Source of the DNA: Acetoanaerobium sticklandii
GTDB lineage: Bacteria > Bacillota > Clostridia > Peptostreptococcales > Filifactoraceae
Length of the DNA stretch: 64,000 nt
Assembly: GCF_000196455.1 (NCBI RefSeq)
Contig: NC_014614.1
Coordinates: 2,448,501-2,512,500 of the forward strand
Direction: 5' to 3'
Below, in pieces: positions 1-7,551 of the stretch (its first letter is position 1; the number at the start of each line of letters is the position of its first letter). The translations under genes were made by a program, and so were the position numbers. The notes under the pieces were generated by a model. The model worked only from the letters and a program-made list of their open reading frames with translations, made no database searches and was not told where the DNA came from.

Positions 1-1541
1 CTAATTGGAATGATTTTGTCAGATAATACAAGCTCCAAAACCCCAACTAAAAGCACTACATAAAATAAAAGTCCTACAATACCATTTCTGCCAAATACTC
101 CCTGTTCATATTCCTTGATTTTGAGCATATTGCTAATTGATATTCCAAAACTGATAAGAAGTAGCACTACTCCAAATACTATGGATGAATAAAGTACAAA
201 ATCTATATTTTCTATAGGATGTACTAAAAGTGCTGGCAGATATTCCTCAAATCCAAACACGCTTCCATACATAAAGCCAAAGAATACAGAGCTAAGTCCT
301 ATTCTCAGCATAATTTCTCCAGGAGTCTTAAGCGATTCCTTTTTCCTAATCATCCAACCAGCTAAAAACAATATTGCTCCCTGCCCTACATCTCCAAACA
401 TAGCACCGAATAATATCAAATAAGTCATTCCTAAAAATATGGTAGGGTCCATTTCTTTATAGTTTGGAACTCCGTAGAGGTTTACTAAAAGCTCAAAAGG
501 CTTTAGTATCCAGCTGTTTTTTAGCTTTGTAGGCGGAACCACTCTTTTGGGAACAGCATCCACCTCTGAAAATACAACGATTACTCTAGAACATACCTCT
601 TCTAGTTTTTGCTTTATTTTCTCAGTTTCCACTTCTGGAATCCATCCAGAAAAATAAAAGAAATGCTCTGAAATAGCTGCATGATCCTTCAAATTTTCTA
701 TACGTTCTTCCAATAATACTCTCGAATAAATTCTGTCTACTCTATCCTCATAGTCTTTCTTAAGTTGCATGATTTGATTTTTTAAATCCTCAATATCTAG
801 CTTCACATCCATAATAACATCTTGGATTTTTTGATAAATCTCACTAGGAACTCCTTCAAACTGTGCAGGTAGAGGAATTTCTTTGAAATTAAGGGATTTT
901 AAAATCCTTTCAGCTTCATATTCTAGCTGGGCAGGAGAAAAAATCAGATATGCTTCTCCATCTACAGAGCTTCCTATATGAAGTACAATAGCCGAGATGT
1001 TCTCATAGTTGTTTCTTAGCTTTAGTCTCTTGTCTTTTGTAAGCGTCCCTATATGATAGTTAAAATGCTTCATCCTAGAAAGAGCACATACATCTATATT
1101 GATATCCTTGAGATACTCTATGCTCTCAAGAAAATCCTCATATCTGTGAAGCGTTTCTTCTCTTTCAGTTAATTTATCCTGAATAGGAGCAACCTTCCTA
1201 GTTATACTATCAAGCTCAGCTACTGCATCCTCAATATCTCGCTTCCTATCTAGATCCGTTTTAGGCTCTAGTATCATATCGAGGGCATTTGCCAGATAAC
1301 TTAGCTTATCCTGATAGGTCTTGTAACTGCTCTTATTAGCCTTATATTTGACTATAGTTCCCATATCAGCAATGGAATCTAGATGTTCTTCTAATACCGC
1401 TAGGGTAAAATTAGAATCCTGAATTTCCTTTACCGCATTTTTAATATGGATTTTTTCTATCAGGACTATTTCTTGAAGCAAATCATGCATGTCATCTAAA
1501 GGAGCGACAAGGTTCATCATTTGCATCTTTTCAACTGCCAC
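1..1541 (-). CDS. ntpI: V/A-type ATP synthase subunit I (a-type stator/proton channel), 3' end cut off by window
   Basis: This is the membrane stator subunit of the rotary V/A-ATPase, which forms the ion half-channel against the c-ring. I translated it from the minus strand: about 513 residues are visible and the frame is still open at base 1. The first ~330 residues are a charged, coiled-coil cytoplasmic domain. The membrane part follows, with the family signature FGAMFGDVGQG and then SVFFGFMYGSVFG. Family members are about 640-660 residues, so roughly the last 130-150 residues lie outside. The start is GTG at 1541, with GAAGGTGA just upstream; an in-frame ATG lies a few codons later. It follows ntpC by 42 bases in the same operon. 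Confidence 0.93.
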   Translation of the reverse strand, partial: MAVEKMQMMNLVAPLDDMHDLLQEIVLIEKIHIKNAVKEIQDSNFTLAVLEEHLDSIADMGTIVKYKANKSSYKTYQDKLSYLANALDMILEPKTDLDRKRDIEDAVAELDSITRKVAPIQDKLTEREETLHRYEDFLESIEYLKDINIDVCALSRMKHFNYHIGTLTKDKRLKLRNNYENISAIVLHIGSSVDGEAYLIFSPAQLEYEAERILKSLNFKEIPLPAQFEGVPSEIYQKIQDVIMDVKLDIEDLKNQIMQLKKDYEDRVDRIYSRVLLEERIENLKDHAAISEHFFYFSGWIPEVETEKIKQKLEEVCSRVIVVFSEVDAVPKRVVPPTKLKNSWILKPFELLVNLYGVPNYKEMDPTIFLGMTYLILFGAMFGDVGQGAILFLAGWMIRKKESLKTPGEIMLRIGLSSVFFGFMYGSVFGFEEYLPALLVHPIENIDFVLYSSIVFGVVLLLISFGISISNMLKIKEYEQGVFGRNGIVGLLFYVVLLVGVLELVLSDKIIPI

Positions 1542-1583
1542 GTACTCACCTTCTTTTTTTTCATATTTATCTAAGCAAGGGAT

Positions 1584-2624
1584 TTAATCAAAATTTCTAA
1601 TCAAAAAGTCCTTCATAGCCTCAACAGGCATATCATATCTTATCCCCTCTATTATCGTTATGATATCTCTGATTTCATACTCCAAAAAGTGAAGCACCGA
1701 GGTTAGCTTTGCAATATTCATTCGGTTTTCTCTGTTTGCTTTTTTGAACATATCATAAAGATATTGGTAGATTTTCCGTTCTATATATATATCCTTCATA
1801 GCAACTATCTTTGGATAAGTGTATTTCGCAGAGGATATTACAGCTTCTACAGGATCTTCTTGATATACTATGTCTTTTAGCTGAGAAAACTTATATCTGA
1901 TGCCGCCTGGCAAAGTATAGTTCAAAATTTCCTCAGGTGATAGACCGTAATATTTGTGTGCTCTATATAGCCACTGTAGATTTATAAGGTCAATATTTAT
2001 ACCTATAAGCTCTTCCAAAATCTTTCTGTCTTCATTTGATAAACTCTTAGACTTCTTAAGTAGATTCTTAAAATACACAAAGTCTAAGTTCATCTCTGCG
2101 TGGAATTCTCTTACCGCTAAATCCTCTTGAGTTATACTTCTAAAAGCTTCCTCATAAATAGTTCCTCTTAGCAGAGCTACCATATCCTCTATACTAGACA
2201 CGCTAAGTAACTGCTCGTAATCTAAATGAGAGAACTTTTTAGAGTGAATAAATAGTGGGTCTAGTGACCTTACATCCTCGTTCCTACTTATAGCCCTTAG
2301 AATTAACTTCAAATCCTCTACCTCGTAGCGAATTAGTAATGCCTTCATAAGCTCTTTGTAATTGTGACTCGTAAAATGAGCTATCTTTTCTGTTATTTCA
2401 ATTACCTTTTTGCTGAGCAGAAGATTAAGATCCCCTCTATGTACATCATCTGGGTCTACATCAGCTAGAAGATTTCCATAGTGGGTATTTTCCTTAAGAT
2501 ACCTAGCAACCTCTGTAACCTTTTCTTTATGAAGCAGAGCTTCATAATCATCTTCTTGAAGAAACCTGCCTGAAATAGCATCTAGCTTTGTGCTCAGCGC
2601 AGCAAATCTAGCCACATTACCCAT
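1584..2624 (-). CDS. ntpC: V/A-type ATP synthase subunit C
   Basis: This is the central-stalk cap subunit (yeast d, Enterococcus NtpC), which seats the rotor shaft on the c-ring. The protein has 346 residues, all helical and soluble, close to the usual 330-350. The opening NVARFAALSTKLDAISGR and the regularly repeated YEVEDLKLILRAI type segments match the family. Its stop lies 42 bases before ntpI and its start 2 bases after ntpF, so the three genes form one transcription unit. The order F-C-I differs from Enterococcus ntpFIKEC, where C lies after K and E. Confidence 0.9.
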   Translation of the reverse strand: MGNVARFAALSTKLDAISGRFLQEDDYEALLHKEKVTEVARYLKENTHYGNLLADVDPDDVHRGDLNLLLSKKVIEITEKIAHFTSHNYKELMKALLIRYEVEDLKLILRAISRNEDVRSLDPLFIHSKKFSHLDYEQLLSVSSIEDMVALLRGTIYEEAFRSITQEDLAVREFHAEMNLDFVYFKNLLKKSKSLSNEDRKILEELIGINIDLINLQWLYRAHKYYGLSPEEILNYTLPGGIRYKFSQLKDIVYQEDPVEAVISSAKYTYPKIVAMKDIYIERKIYQYLYDMFKKANRENRMNIAKLTSVLHFLEYEIRDIITIIEGIRYDMPVEAMKDFLIRNFD

Positions 2625-2626
2625 TA

Positions 2627-2947
2627 CTATCCCTCCAGACTTCTTATCACTATCTCAAAAGCATCATCAGCCAAACTCTCTGAAATTTCTTTGTATCTAG
2701 CTTCTAGTTGTTCGAGCTTTTTTGATGATTCTGATTTAATCTTTTCGGATTCCTTGTCAATCTCATTTTGAGCTGACAGCTTTGCGCTTTCAATCTCTTG
2801 CTTCATGCCCAAGCTTATGTCATCCTTCAATTTTTTTAGCAAGGCTTTTTTTTGGTTTTCCTTTTCCTCAAGTACCTGCTTTGTTCTTTCTTGCTTTTCT
2901 ATAGCTTCCTTATCAATCTGAAGAATATTCTTGATGATTTCCTCCAT
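2627..2947 (-). CDS. ntpF: V/A-type ATP synthase peripheral stalk subunit (F/G/H-like)
   Basis: This is a short, almost wholly coiled-coil protein (106 residues, rich in K, E, Q and S) of the V/A-ATPase peripheral-stalk family called NtpF in Enterococcus, AhaH in archaea and subunit G in Thermus. It should pair with subunit E to tie the catalytic head to subunit I. A TTG 18 bases upstream is in frame. The ATG at 2947 is preferred because AGGAGGTGA lies 5 bases before it. It is the first gene of the operon in this window; family assignment rests on coiled-coil character and position. Confidence 0.8.
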   Translation of the reverse strand: MEEIIKNILQIDKEAIEKQERTKQVLEEKENQKKALLKKLKDDISLGMKQEIESAKLSAQNEIDKESEKIKSESSKKLEQLEARYKEISESLADDAFEIVIRSLEG

Positions 2948-2965
2948 GACTTCACCTCCTAGCAA

Positions 2966-3413
2966 ATATTTAGCAAAAAAGACTGAACTTCTTCATTATA
3001 TACCCTTTATCGTGCGACCTAAAATTTGAAAGAACCTCTAATTCTTGATAAAACTTGATTCTATACCTGATTTAGTCATTTTATCTGACTTAATCTCAGT
3101 TTAGCTCAAATTATCTTAAAAATTCGAAAAATAACGTATAAACTTCATAAATACTAGCCAATAAAATATTAAAATTCATATAAATTTACTTTTATTGACA
3201 ACTATAAAATCCACAGCAATGTGGATACATTTCTGTGGATAATGTGGATAAGTTTGTGCATAACCTCTAATAACTGTATTTTTTTGTGGATAAAACCTGT
3301 ATTATTAGCTTTATCTTAAATAGCTACTTATATATATAAATTTATAAAGCAAATATGTTCTTCAATATTTCTTCCAATAAGATATTTAAGTTGTGTTAAA
3401 TAATACTTTGTAT
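2966..3413. other. AT-rich intergenic region holding a DnaA-box cluster
   Basis: This is a non-coding stretch of about 450 bases between the V-ATPase operon and the 6S RNA gene. I see no credible gene in it. It contains the DnaA-box cluster at 3207-3293, AT-rich flanks, and a TATAAT-like hexamer shortly upstream of ntpF (GGTATATAATGAAG on the minus strand) with no convincing -35, which could be the V-ATPase promoter. Confidence 0.5.
3207..3293 (+). promoter_or_regulatory. Cluster of DnaA boxes
   Basis: Three perfect copies of TGTGGATAA, the reverse complement of the DnaA box TTATCCACA, start at 3234, 3243 and 3285; the first two are directly abutting. One-mismatch copies lie at 3220 (TGTGGATAC) and 3255 (TGTGCATAA), and a weaker opposite-strand copy at 3207. 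Five same-orientation sites within 74 bases in an AT-rich context is far above chance. It may be a DnaA titration or regulatory site, or part of a replication origin. No dnaA, dnaN or rpmH gene is nearby in this window. Confidence 0.7.
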
Positions 3414-3446
3414 AAAAAAAGAAGATACATATAATATATATCTTCG
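3414..3446 (-). terminator. Rho-independent terminator of the 6S RNA gene
   Basis: On the minus strand a hairpin (arms GAAGATA and TATCTTC, 3421-3445) is followed directly by a run of seven T. It lies a few bases after the closing helix of the 6S RNA candidate. Confidence 0.8.
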
Positions 3447-3656
3447 TTTCGTTTCTCAGACTGACCTGGTCTTTGCCCCCACACTCGCCTGCTGGGGATT
3501 TTGCTCGGGATCGCCTCACTACTGACCCTCTCGATTTTCTCGGCAGGACTTACCTCTAAGATGCGCCATGCTCACTATATCATTTTTGTACAGCTTACGT
3601 GGGTCCTTTTGCCCGCATCTGGCTTGGACTTGCAACCACAGACTCTGAGAAATACA
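3446..3656 (-). ncRNA. ssrS: Probable 6S RNA
   Basis: This is a GC-richer island of about 200 bases within AT-rich sequence, with no coding logic. Its ends pair perfectly on the minus strand: TTTCTCAGA near the 5' end with TCTGAGAAA at the 3' end. The interior carries further complementary segments either side of a middle region, giving a long interrupted hairpin. Size, closing helix and segments such as GTGAGCATG and GTAAGTCC recall 6S RNA, the RNA that binds the housekeeping RNA polymerase holoenzyme. A promoter 17 bases in spacing lies just upstream and a terminator just downstream. The SRP RNA core motif and RNase P RNA signatures are absent. Ends are estimated. Confidence 0.72.
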
Positions 3657-3662
3657 ATAAAT

Positions 3663-3691
3663 AGTCTAACAGATTATTTATAAAGTGTCTA
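3663..3691 (-). promoter_or_regulatory. Sigma-A promoter of the 6S RNA gene
   Basis: On the minus strand: -35 TAGACA (5/6), a 17-base spacer, and -10 TAGACT (4/6). The predicted start falls about 5-8 bases before the closing helix of the RNA. Confidence 0.55.
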
Positions 3692-3699
3692 GAAATATT

Positions 3700-3900
3700 T
3701 TACATTTCCATCTCTTCAAGAGGCTTCATAGAATTATCTAACTCTTTGAATTCAGCCATAACCTCATTATAAAGGTCTCTGAGTTCCTTGCCCATTTCTT
3801 CATCTAAAAGTACAACTTCAAAATAATTGATAGAACGCTTGAGTGCGTGTAGGTATGTCTTTAATTTATCTCTTCTTGAAAGCAAATCTTTCAAAAGCAT
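3700..3900 (-). CDS. Small conserved-looking helical protein of unknown function
   Basis: The 66-residue product is strongly charged and predicted helical, without signal peptide or membrane segment. The start is well supported: GAAGGAGGTT lies just before the ATG at 3900. I do not recognise a family. It lies 20 bases downstream of the GAF kinase gene on the same strand, so it could be the last gene of that signalling unit, and it ends just before the 6S RNA promoter. The good ribosome site and short spacing make it likely to be real. Confidence 0.6.
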   Translation of the reverse strand: MLLKDLLSRRDKLKTYLHALKRSINYFEVVLLDEEMGKELRDLYNEVMAEFKELDNSMKPLEEMEM

Positions 3901-3920
3901 AATAACCTCCTTCTAAAAAA

Positions 3921-5096
3921 TTAAAATTTAGGTAGCTTAAATACAAAAGTAGTACTAGTATGATTACTGTCTTTTATAAATATATCTCCTTTATATTTAT
4001 TTACGACAATATCATATGCTATAGATAAACCTAAGCCTGTTCCTTCGCCAATCTCTTTAGTAGTATAAAAAGGTTCAAAGACTTTGACCCAAAGTTTTTC
4101 AGGAATTGGTGTTCCATTATTAGTAACTTCACATATAACATAATTTTCATCTTCATATGTTCTTACTGATAAATAGCTATTATTTTTCTTATCATTCGGC
4201 TCAATTATAGTATACTTTTTGTTAAGCTCATATAAAGAATTATTCAATATATTTAAAATCACTTGACCAATTTCTATTTTATTACAGATTACATCTTTAA
4301 TCTCAGTATCTTTATTTACTTCAAACTTCGATATTTGATTCAAATCAGCGCTTAATATTTCAAGAATATAATCAAGAATATCATTCAAATTTTCTTTATT
4401 TTGACCTATTTTGCAATCAGCTCTTTCACACTGTAAAGATTTCAAAATAATTTGCTCTTGATTCTGTATCTGCGCTTTCAATCCTTTAATATGATTTAAA
4501 TTTTGATTAATTACTTTTTTCATATTGTAAAACGAAAATTGATTATATAAATCATGTTGAACTTTTCCCATGAATTTAGCAAATAAATTCAAAATACTTA
4601 CTATATCACTATCAATTTCTTTCTTTTCAAAAACGTAATCTAGTCCAACATAACCCAATAGTTCATCTTCATATACAACTGGAACTACAATGAGAGATTT
4701 TACCCCTTGTTCCTCTAAGACTTCCTTTTCAATCTCTGCATCACTAGACATATTATTAATATCATCAATAATAATACACTGACGTTTTTTTAGCTGGTCT
4801 ATCCACCAAGGAAAATAATCGCATTTTAAATTTTGAAGATTATATTTTTCTTCACTTATTCCTTTACTGCAATACTCATAAATATTATCCATGACAGTCA
4901 TGCACTCTCTGAACATAAAAACATATGCTCGTGATGCATTCGTAATCTTTGCAATATCTGAAAGCACTTCTTCAATAAGAAAATCATTATATATTGATAC
5001 ATTAGATAATTTTGATAATGTCGTATTTAAAAAATCATCATACTTTTTTAAAAATTCTTTAGAGTTAGCTTGTCCAGCATTAACAACCTTTTGCAT
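3921..5096 (-). CDS. GAF-domain sensor histidine kinase, atypical
   Basis: This is a cytoplasmic sensor kinase of 391 residues. A GAF domain covers about residues 35-180 (AYVFMF, then SLIVVPVVYEDELLGYVGLD). A short helical linker and a HATPase_c domain follow, with N box NILNNSLYEL, G1 VTNNGTP, F box FEPFYTTK and G2 GEGTGLGLS. The usual DHp phosphoacceptor box (HE-x-x-NP) is not visible; the only histidine near the expected place sits in NLNHIKGLK. There is no membrane segment, so it senses an internal signal. ATG at 5096 is chosen over an ATG 11 codons earlier because AGGAGGATAAAA precedes it. It lies in a unit with the response regulator and HTH protein upstream. Confidence 0.82.
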   Translation of the reverse strand: MQKVVNAGQANSKEFLKKYDDFLNTTLSKLSNVSIYNDFLIEEVLSDIAKITNASRAYVFMFRECMTVMDNIYEYCSKGISEEKYNLQNLKCDYFPWWIDQLKKRQCIIIDDINNMSSDAEIEKEVLEEQGVKSLIVVPVVYEDELLGYVGLDYVFEKKEIDSDIVSILNLFAKFMGKVQHDLYNQFSFYNMKKVINQNLNHIKGLKAQIQNQEQIILKSLQCERADCKIGQNKENLNDILDYILEILSADLNQISKFEVNKDTEIKDVICNKIEIGQVILNILNNSLYELNKKYTIIEPNDKKNNSYLSVRTYEDENYVICEVTNNGTPIPEKLWVKVFEPFYTTKEIGEGTGLGLSIAYDIVVNKYKGDIFIKDSNHTSTTFVFKLPKF

Positions 5097-5210
5097 TTTT
5101 ATCCTCCTATATATTTCAGGTAATTTCATTCTACTACATTGAAATATTAAAAAATAGAGGACTTTAGTTTTATTTATTAAATACTCTTTAAAATATATTT
5201 ATTTATAAAA

Positions 5211-5513
5211 TTATTTTCTTCTGCTACTTCTTCTAAAATTAGTCTTTGGCTTATATCTTGATTCAGTCGGATTGTCACTATAAATTGCTCTAGGCTCCAC
5301 TACTTCCTTTATAGGAGCAGAGTTATCTATAAGCTTACCTTCTTTTAGGTATCTTAGAATCTTTCCTCTAGGAATGTTTGTAGCTTCAGCAACTTGCATC
5401 ACAGTAGAATTAGGGTGCTCATATAAATACTCCCTAATTTTTTGATAAGTCTGTGTGTCATCTTTTTCCACAAACCTTCTCATAGCTTCTTCTAACTTAT
5501 CATCAGTGCTCAT
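5211..5513 (-). CDS. Small HTH protein related to the flagellar-region YvyF C-terminus
   Basis: The product has 100 residues. Positions about 20-65 form a winged or simple HTH (KIREYLYEHP, then VMQVAEATNIP and ILRYLKEGKL), and a basic, probably disordered tail ends in RRSSRRK. The HTH closely resembles the second half of the YvyF-like protein at 27412-27834 (KVRDYLYDNP, TEVSEETGV, LLKDERIEI), so the two share a domain. ATG at 5513 is favoured because AGGA lies 8 bases before it; an ATG at 5522 overlaps the stop of the response regulator. It is translationally close-coupled to that regulator. A role in controlling motility genes is inference. Confidence 0.72.
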   Translation of the reverse strand: MSTDDKLEEAMRRFVEKDDTQTYQKIREYLYEHPNSTVMQVAEATNIPRGKILRYLKEGKLIDNSAPIKEVVEPRAIYSDNPTESRYKPKTNFRRSSRRK

Positions 5514-5518
5514 AATCA

Positions 5519-6187
5519 TCATCCTAACTGTTTTTCAACAATTCTATATCTTAAATTTGCAATAGCAATTTGAGTTCTGTCTTGCAAATTTACTTTCTTA
5601 AGTATATTGTGGATATGGTTTTTAACAGTTCTTTCACTTAAAAATAAATCATCTGCAATCTCCAAATTACTTTTGCCTTGAGATATTAATCCTACAATCT
5701 CATATTCTCTTCTAGTTAATAAATCAAAATCCTTGAGTATTTTACTCTTTTGTTTTATATATTCCCTACATTTGCAAACTTCATCATTTATTTTTTCATC
5801 ACTACAGAATTTTCCTTCACAAACAGATTTTATCATAGATAGAAGCTGATTAAAATCTACCCCTTTGGTTACATATCCATCTGCGTCATTTTCTAATGCT
5901 TTAATTATGTATTTAGAAGTTGTCATGCTGGTTAGCATAATCACTTTAATATTCGGGCATAAATCCTTAATTAATTTAAGAATTTCTGTACCATTTTCAT
6001 CGGGCATAATTACATCAAGTAAGATAACATCTAAACTATCATTATTGTTTTCTAAGTACTTCAATGCATCTTTTCCACTTGACGCTTGATATATTACGTC
6101 GATACAAGGATTACCTTCAAATCCTTTTACTATAGCCTCTCTCATCATTACGTGATCATCTACTACCATAACAGAAATCTTCTTCAT
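5519..6187 (-). CDS. NarL/FixJ-family response regulator (DegU-like)
   Basis: The product has 222 residues. A receiver domain covers residues 1-125, with the acidic pair VDDH, the phosphoacceptor in VILLDVIMP, the conserved MLTS and a K-containing segment near 105. A LuxR-type HTH spans about 150-215 (LTRREYEIVGLISQGKSN, then ERTVKNHIHNIL). It is the first gene of a unit with the HTH protein and the GAF kinase. In Bacillus degS-degU sits next to the comF-flgM region, so a link to motility is plausible, although here it lies at the other end of the flagellar block. A palindrome lies in its leader (6216-6229). Confidence 0.88.
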   Translation of the reverse strand: MKKISVMVVDDHVMMREAIVKGFEGNPCIDVIYQASSGKDALKYLENNNDSLDVILLDVIMPDENGTEILKLIKDLCPNIKVIMLTSMTTSKYIIKALENDADGYVTKGVDFNQLLSMIKSVCEGKFCSDEKINDEVCKCREYIKQKSKILKDFDLLTRREYEIVGLISQGKSNLEIADDLFLSERTVKNHIHNILKKVNLQDRTQIAIANLRYRIVEKQLG

Positions 6188-6215
6188 AACAACAACCCAC
6201 CCCTAAATCTCTTAG

Positions 6216-6229
6216 TTAAAACGTTTTAA
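6216..6229. promoter_or_regulatory. 14-base palindrome upstream of the response regulator
   Basis: TTAAAACGTTTTAA is a perfect inverted repeat 29 bases before the start codon of the response regulator gene, downstream of a TATAAT-containing AT-rich stretch. It has the form of a dimeric operator; autoregulation by the regulator itself is a guess. Confidence 0.35.
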
Positions 6230-6362
6230 AAAAACATCTTAAATATATTTTACCATTCTTATGTTAAATATTATACAATATAATTTTAAATTACTCTATA
6301 ATATCTATTTCAAAAAATTATTTAATAGAAATTTTGGGATTTATAATCTATAGGTATATAAA

Positions 6363-6396
6363 CAATAAAATAGCGCAACCTAACCGATTGCGCTTT
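6363..6396 (-). terminator. Terminator after yjfB, end of the fliD operon
   Basis: On the minus strand AGCGCAA and TTGCGCT form a 7-bp stem with a 9-base loop, followed by ATTTTATT. It lies 13 bases after the stop of the YjfB-like gene. Confidence 0.75.
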
Positions 6397-6408
6397 GGAT
6401 TATGCTGA

Positions 6409-6606
6409 TTAAAGTCTTATATCTATACTCGCCCCTAAATGAGGCGTTACTGATTGCTCTAACATTCCAGTATTTGATTGTATCATTTGAACCATTTCTG
6501 AGCCTTGATTTTTCGCTGTATCCATAGAAAGCTTCATAACTGATATACTTACTTGCTGTGCTGCTTTCATTTGGCTTAAGCTCATTGATAATCCTGCTAT
6601 ATCCAT
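6409..6606 (-). CDS. YjfB-family putative motility protein
   Basis: The 65-residue protein begins MDIAGLSMSLSQMKAAQQVS and continues with ISVMKLSMDTAKNQG, the pattern of the small YjfB family found with flagellar genes in Firmicutes. No enzymatic residues are seen, and it is predicted helical, like a small secreted or axial protein. The start has AAGGAGAC upstream. It is the last gene of the flaG-fliD-fliS unit, followed by a strong terminator. An overlapping 89-codon frame on the same strand is rejected. The biochemical role of the family is not known to me. Confidence 0.85.
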   Translation of the reverse strand: MDIAGLSMSLSQMKAAQQVSISVMKLSMDTAKNQGSEMVQMIQSNTGMLEQSVTPHLGASIDIRL

Positions 6607-6661
6607 AAATAGTCTCCTTAAATATACATAGTAAAATTAAACCATTCAAAAAATCAAGTTG

Positions 6662-7018
6662 TTAATTGGTTGTAAGATTTTTTACTGATTCACTTAAGCT
6701 TGCTTTCCAACCATCAACAAGGGGTAATAATTCGTACTCTATAAGATCCGAAATTAGAATATAATCCTTCATCTCCATAGCATCAACTATTTCCGTATAG
6801 CACCCTAACATTTCATCTTCATCTAAAGAATGATATTCTTTAGTTAATTTAGCTACATCATAAAGCCATTTGAGTCCATCTGATAAGTCAATCATTTTTT
6901 CAGACACTGTACTAATATTTTGTTCTCTATAATCTTCAATTATAGATGGCAGAGCGTTTGAAATATTACCTAAATATTCCACAGCTGTTTCTAACGCTTC
7001 AACTGATTGTGCTTTCAA
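6662..7018 (-). CDS. Unknown protein of the fliS operon
   Basis: The 118-residue acidic helical protein has no signal peptide or membrane segment. A recognisable segment near the C-terminus reads ISDLIEYELLPLVDGWK, which I associate with uncharacterised proteins in flagellar or glycosylation clusters of Clostridia; I cannot name a domain. TTG at 7018 is preferred because TAGGTGA lies 5 bases before it; a GTG three codons upstream overlaps that ribosome site. It lies between the FlgN-like gene and yjfB and is probably co-transcribed. A chaperone or export helper role is possible but unsupported. Confidence 0.6.
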   Translation of the reverse strand: MKAQSVEALETAVEYLGNISNALPSIIEDYREQNISTVSEKMIDLSDGLKWLYDVAKLTKEYHSLDEDEMLGCYTEIVDAMEMKDYILISDLIEYELLPLVDGWKASLSESVKNLTTN

Positions 7019-7038
7019 TAAAATCACCTAAATTCTAT

Positions 7039-7548
7039 TTATTTTTTCCCATCTATATAAAACCCTTGATAATCTTTTCCATAAGATGATACTGAAGAAG
7101 TTCCATAATTCTTTATTACTTTAGTTTGAGTTTGTAAATCTCTCATATCTTCTTTTAGCTTATCCATCTCTGTTTTAACTTCACTGATATTATTTTTATC
7201 TTGCTTGTCTATTTCGCCTAACAAATCCATCACTTCTTTTACAGAAAATTTTAGACTTGCTACTTCAGGATATTCGTTAATATCAACATCTTCCAAAGAT
7301 TTTATTCCAAGATGAAGCTTTAAATCCTGAAATTGAGTATAGAACTTTTTATCAATATCATCGATTTCGTTCATAATATCTTGCTTTTGTTTTATATGAT
7401 CAAGCAAAGAATTCAAGCTATTGGAAGATATATCTATACTTTGAAGTTTAGTTACCTCATAAAGTTTTTTCAAAAGGTTACATTTATTATTGTTTAGTTT
7501 GATTAAATCATCTATCTTAGATTTTGCAATATCAATAACATTCTCCAT
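7039..7548 (-). CDS. FlgN/FliT-like flagellar chaperone candidate
   Basis: The 169-residue protein is almost entirely helical, with an N-terminal coiled segment (IAKSKIDDLIKLNNNKCNLL) and a second long coiled coil near 110-150, resembling FlgN-type export chaperones. It lies 3 bases after fliS, in the place held by fliT in Bacillus, so it may escort the FliD cap protein. Sequence identity to known FliT is not obvious to me and the call leans on position and fold type. Start at ATG 7548 with AAAGGGGAAG upstream. It ends in a short tail containing YGKDYQGFYIDGKK. Confidence 0.55.
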   Translation of the reverse strand: MENVIDIAKSKIDDLIKLNNNKCNLLKKLYEVTKLQSIDISSNSLNSLLDHIKQKQDIMNEIDDIDKKFYTQFQDLKLHLGIKSLEDVDINEYPEVASLKFSVKEVMDLLGEIDKQDKNNISEVKTEMDKLKEDMRDLQTQTKVIKNYGTSSVSSYGKDYQGFYIDGKK

Positions 7549-7551
7549 ATA

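Noticed and set aside
3207..3293. Calling this cluster oriC outright
   Set aside because: No dnaA, dnaN, rpmH or recF gene is nearby; the boxes are clear but the function is undecided.
3446..3656. SRP RNA or RNase P RNA as alternative identity
   Set aside because: The SRP core sequence around GGAAGGAAGC and the RNase P GAGGAAAGTCC block are both missing; the closing helix and size suit 6S RNA.
3328..3683. Two opposite-strand frames of about 60 codons
   Set aside because: They lie over the 6S RNA candidate and its terminator, have no ribosome sites, and their residues show no protein-like pattern.
6380..6649. 89-codon frame overlapping yjfB
   Set aside because: Its sequence is unlike any family, it runs through the terminator, and the YjfB frame with a clean ribosome site explains the locus.
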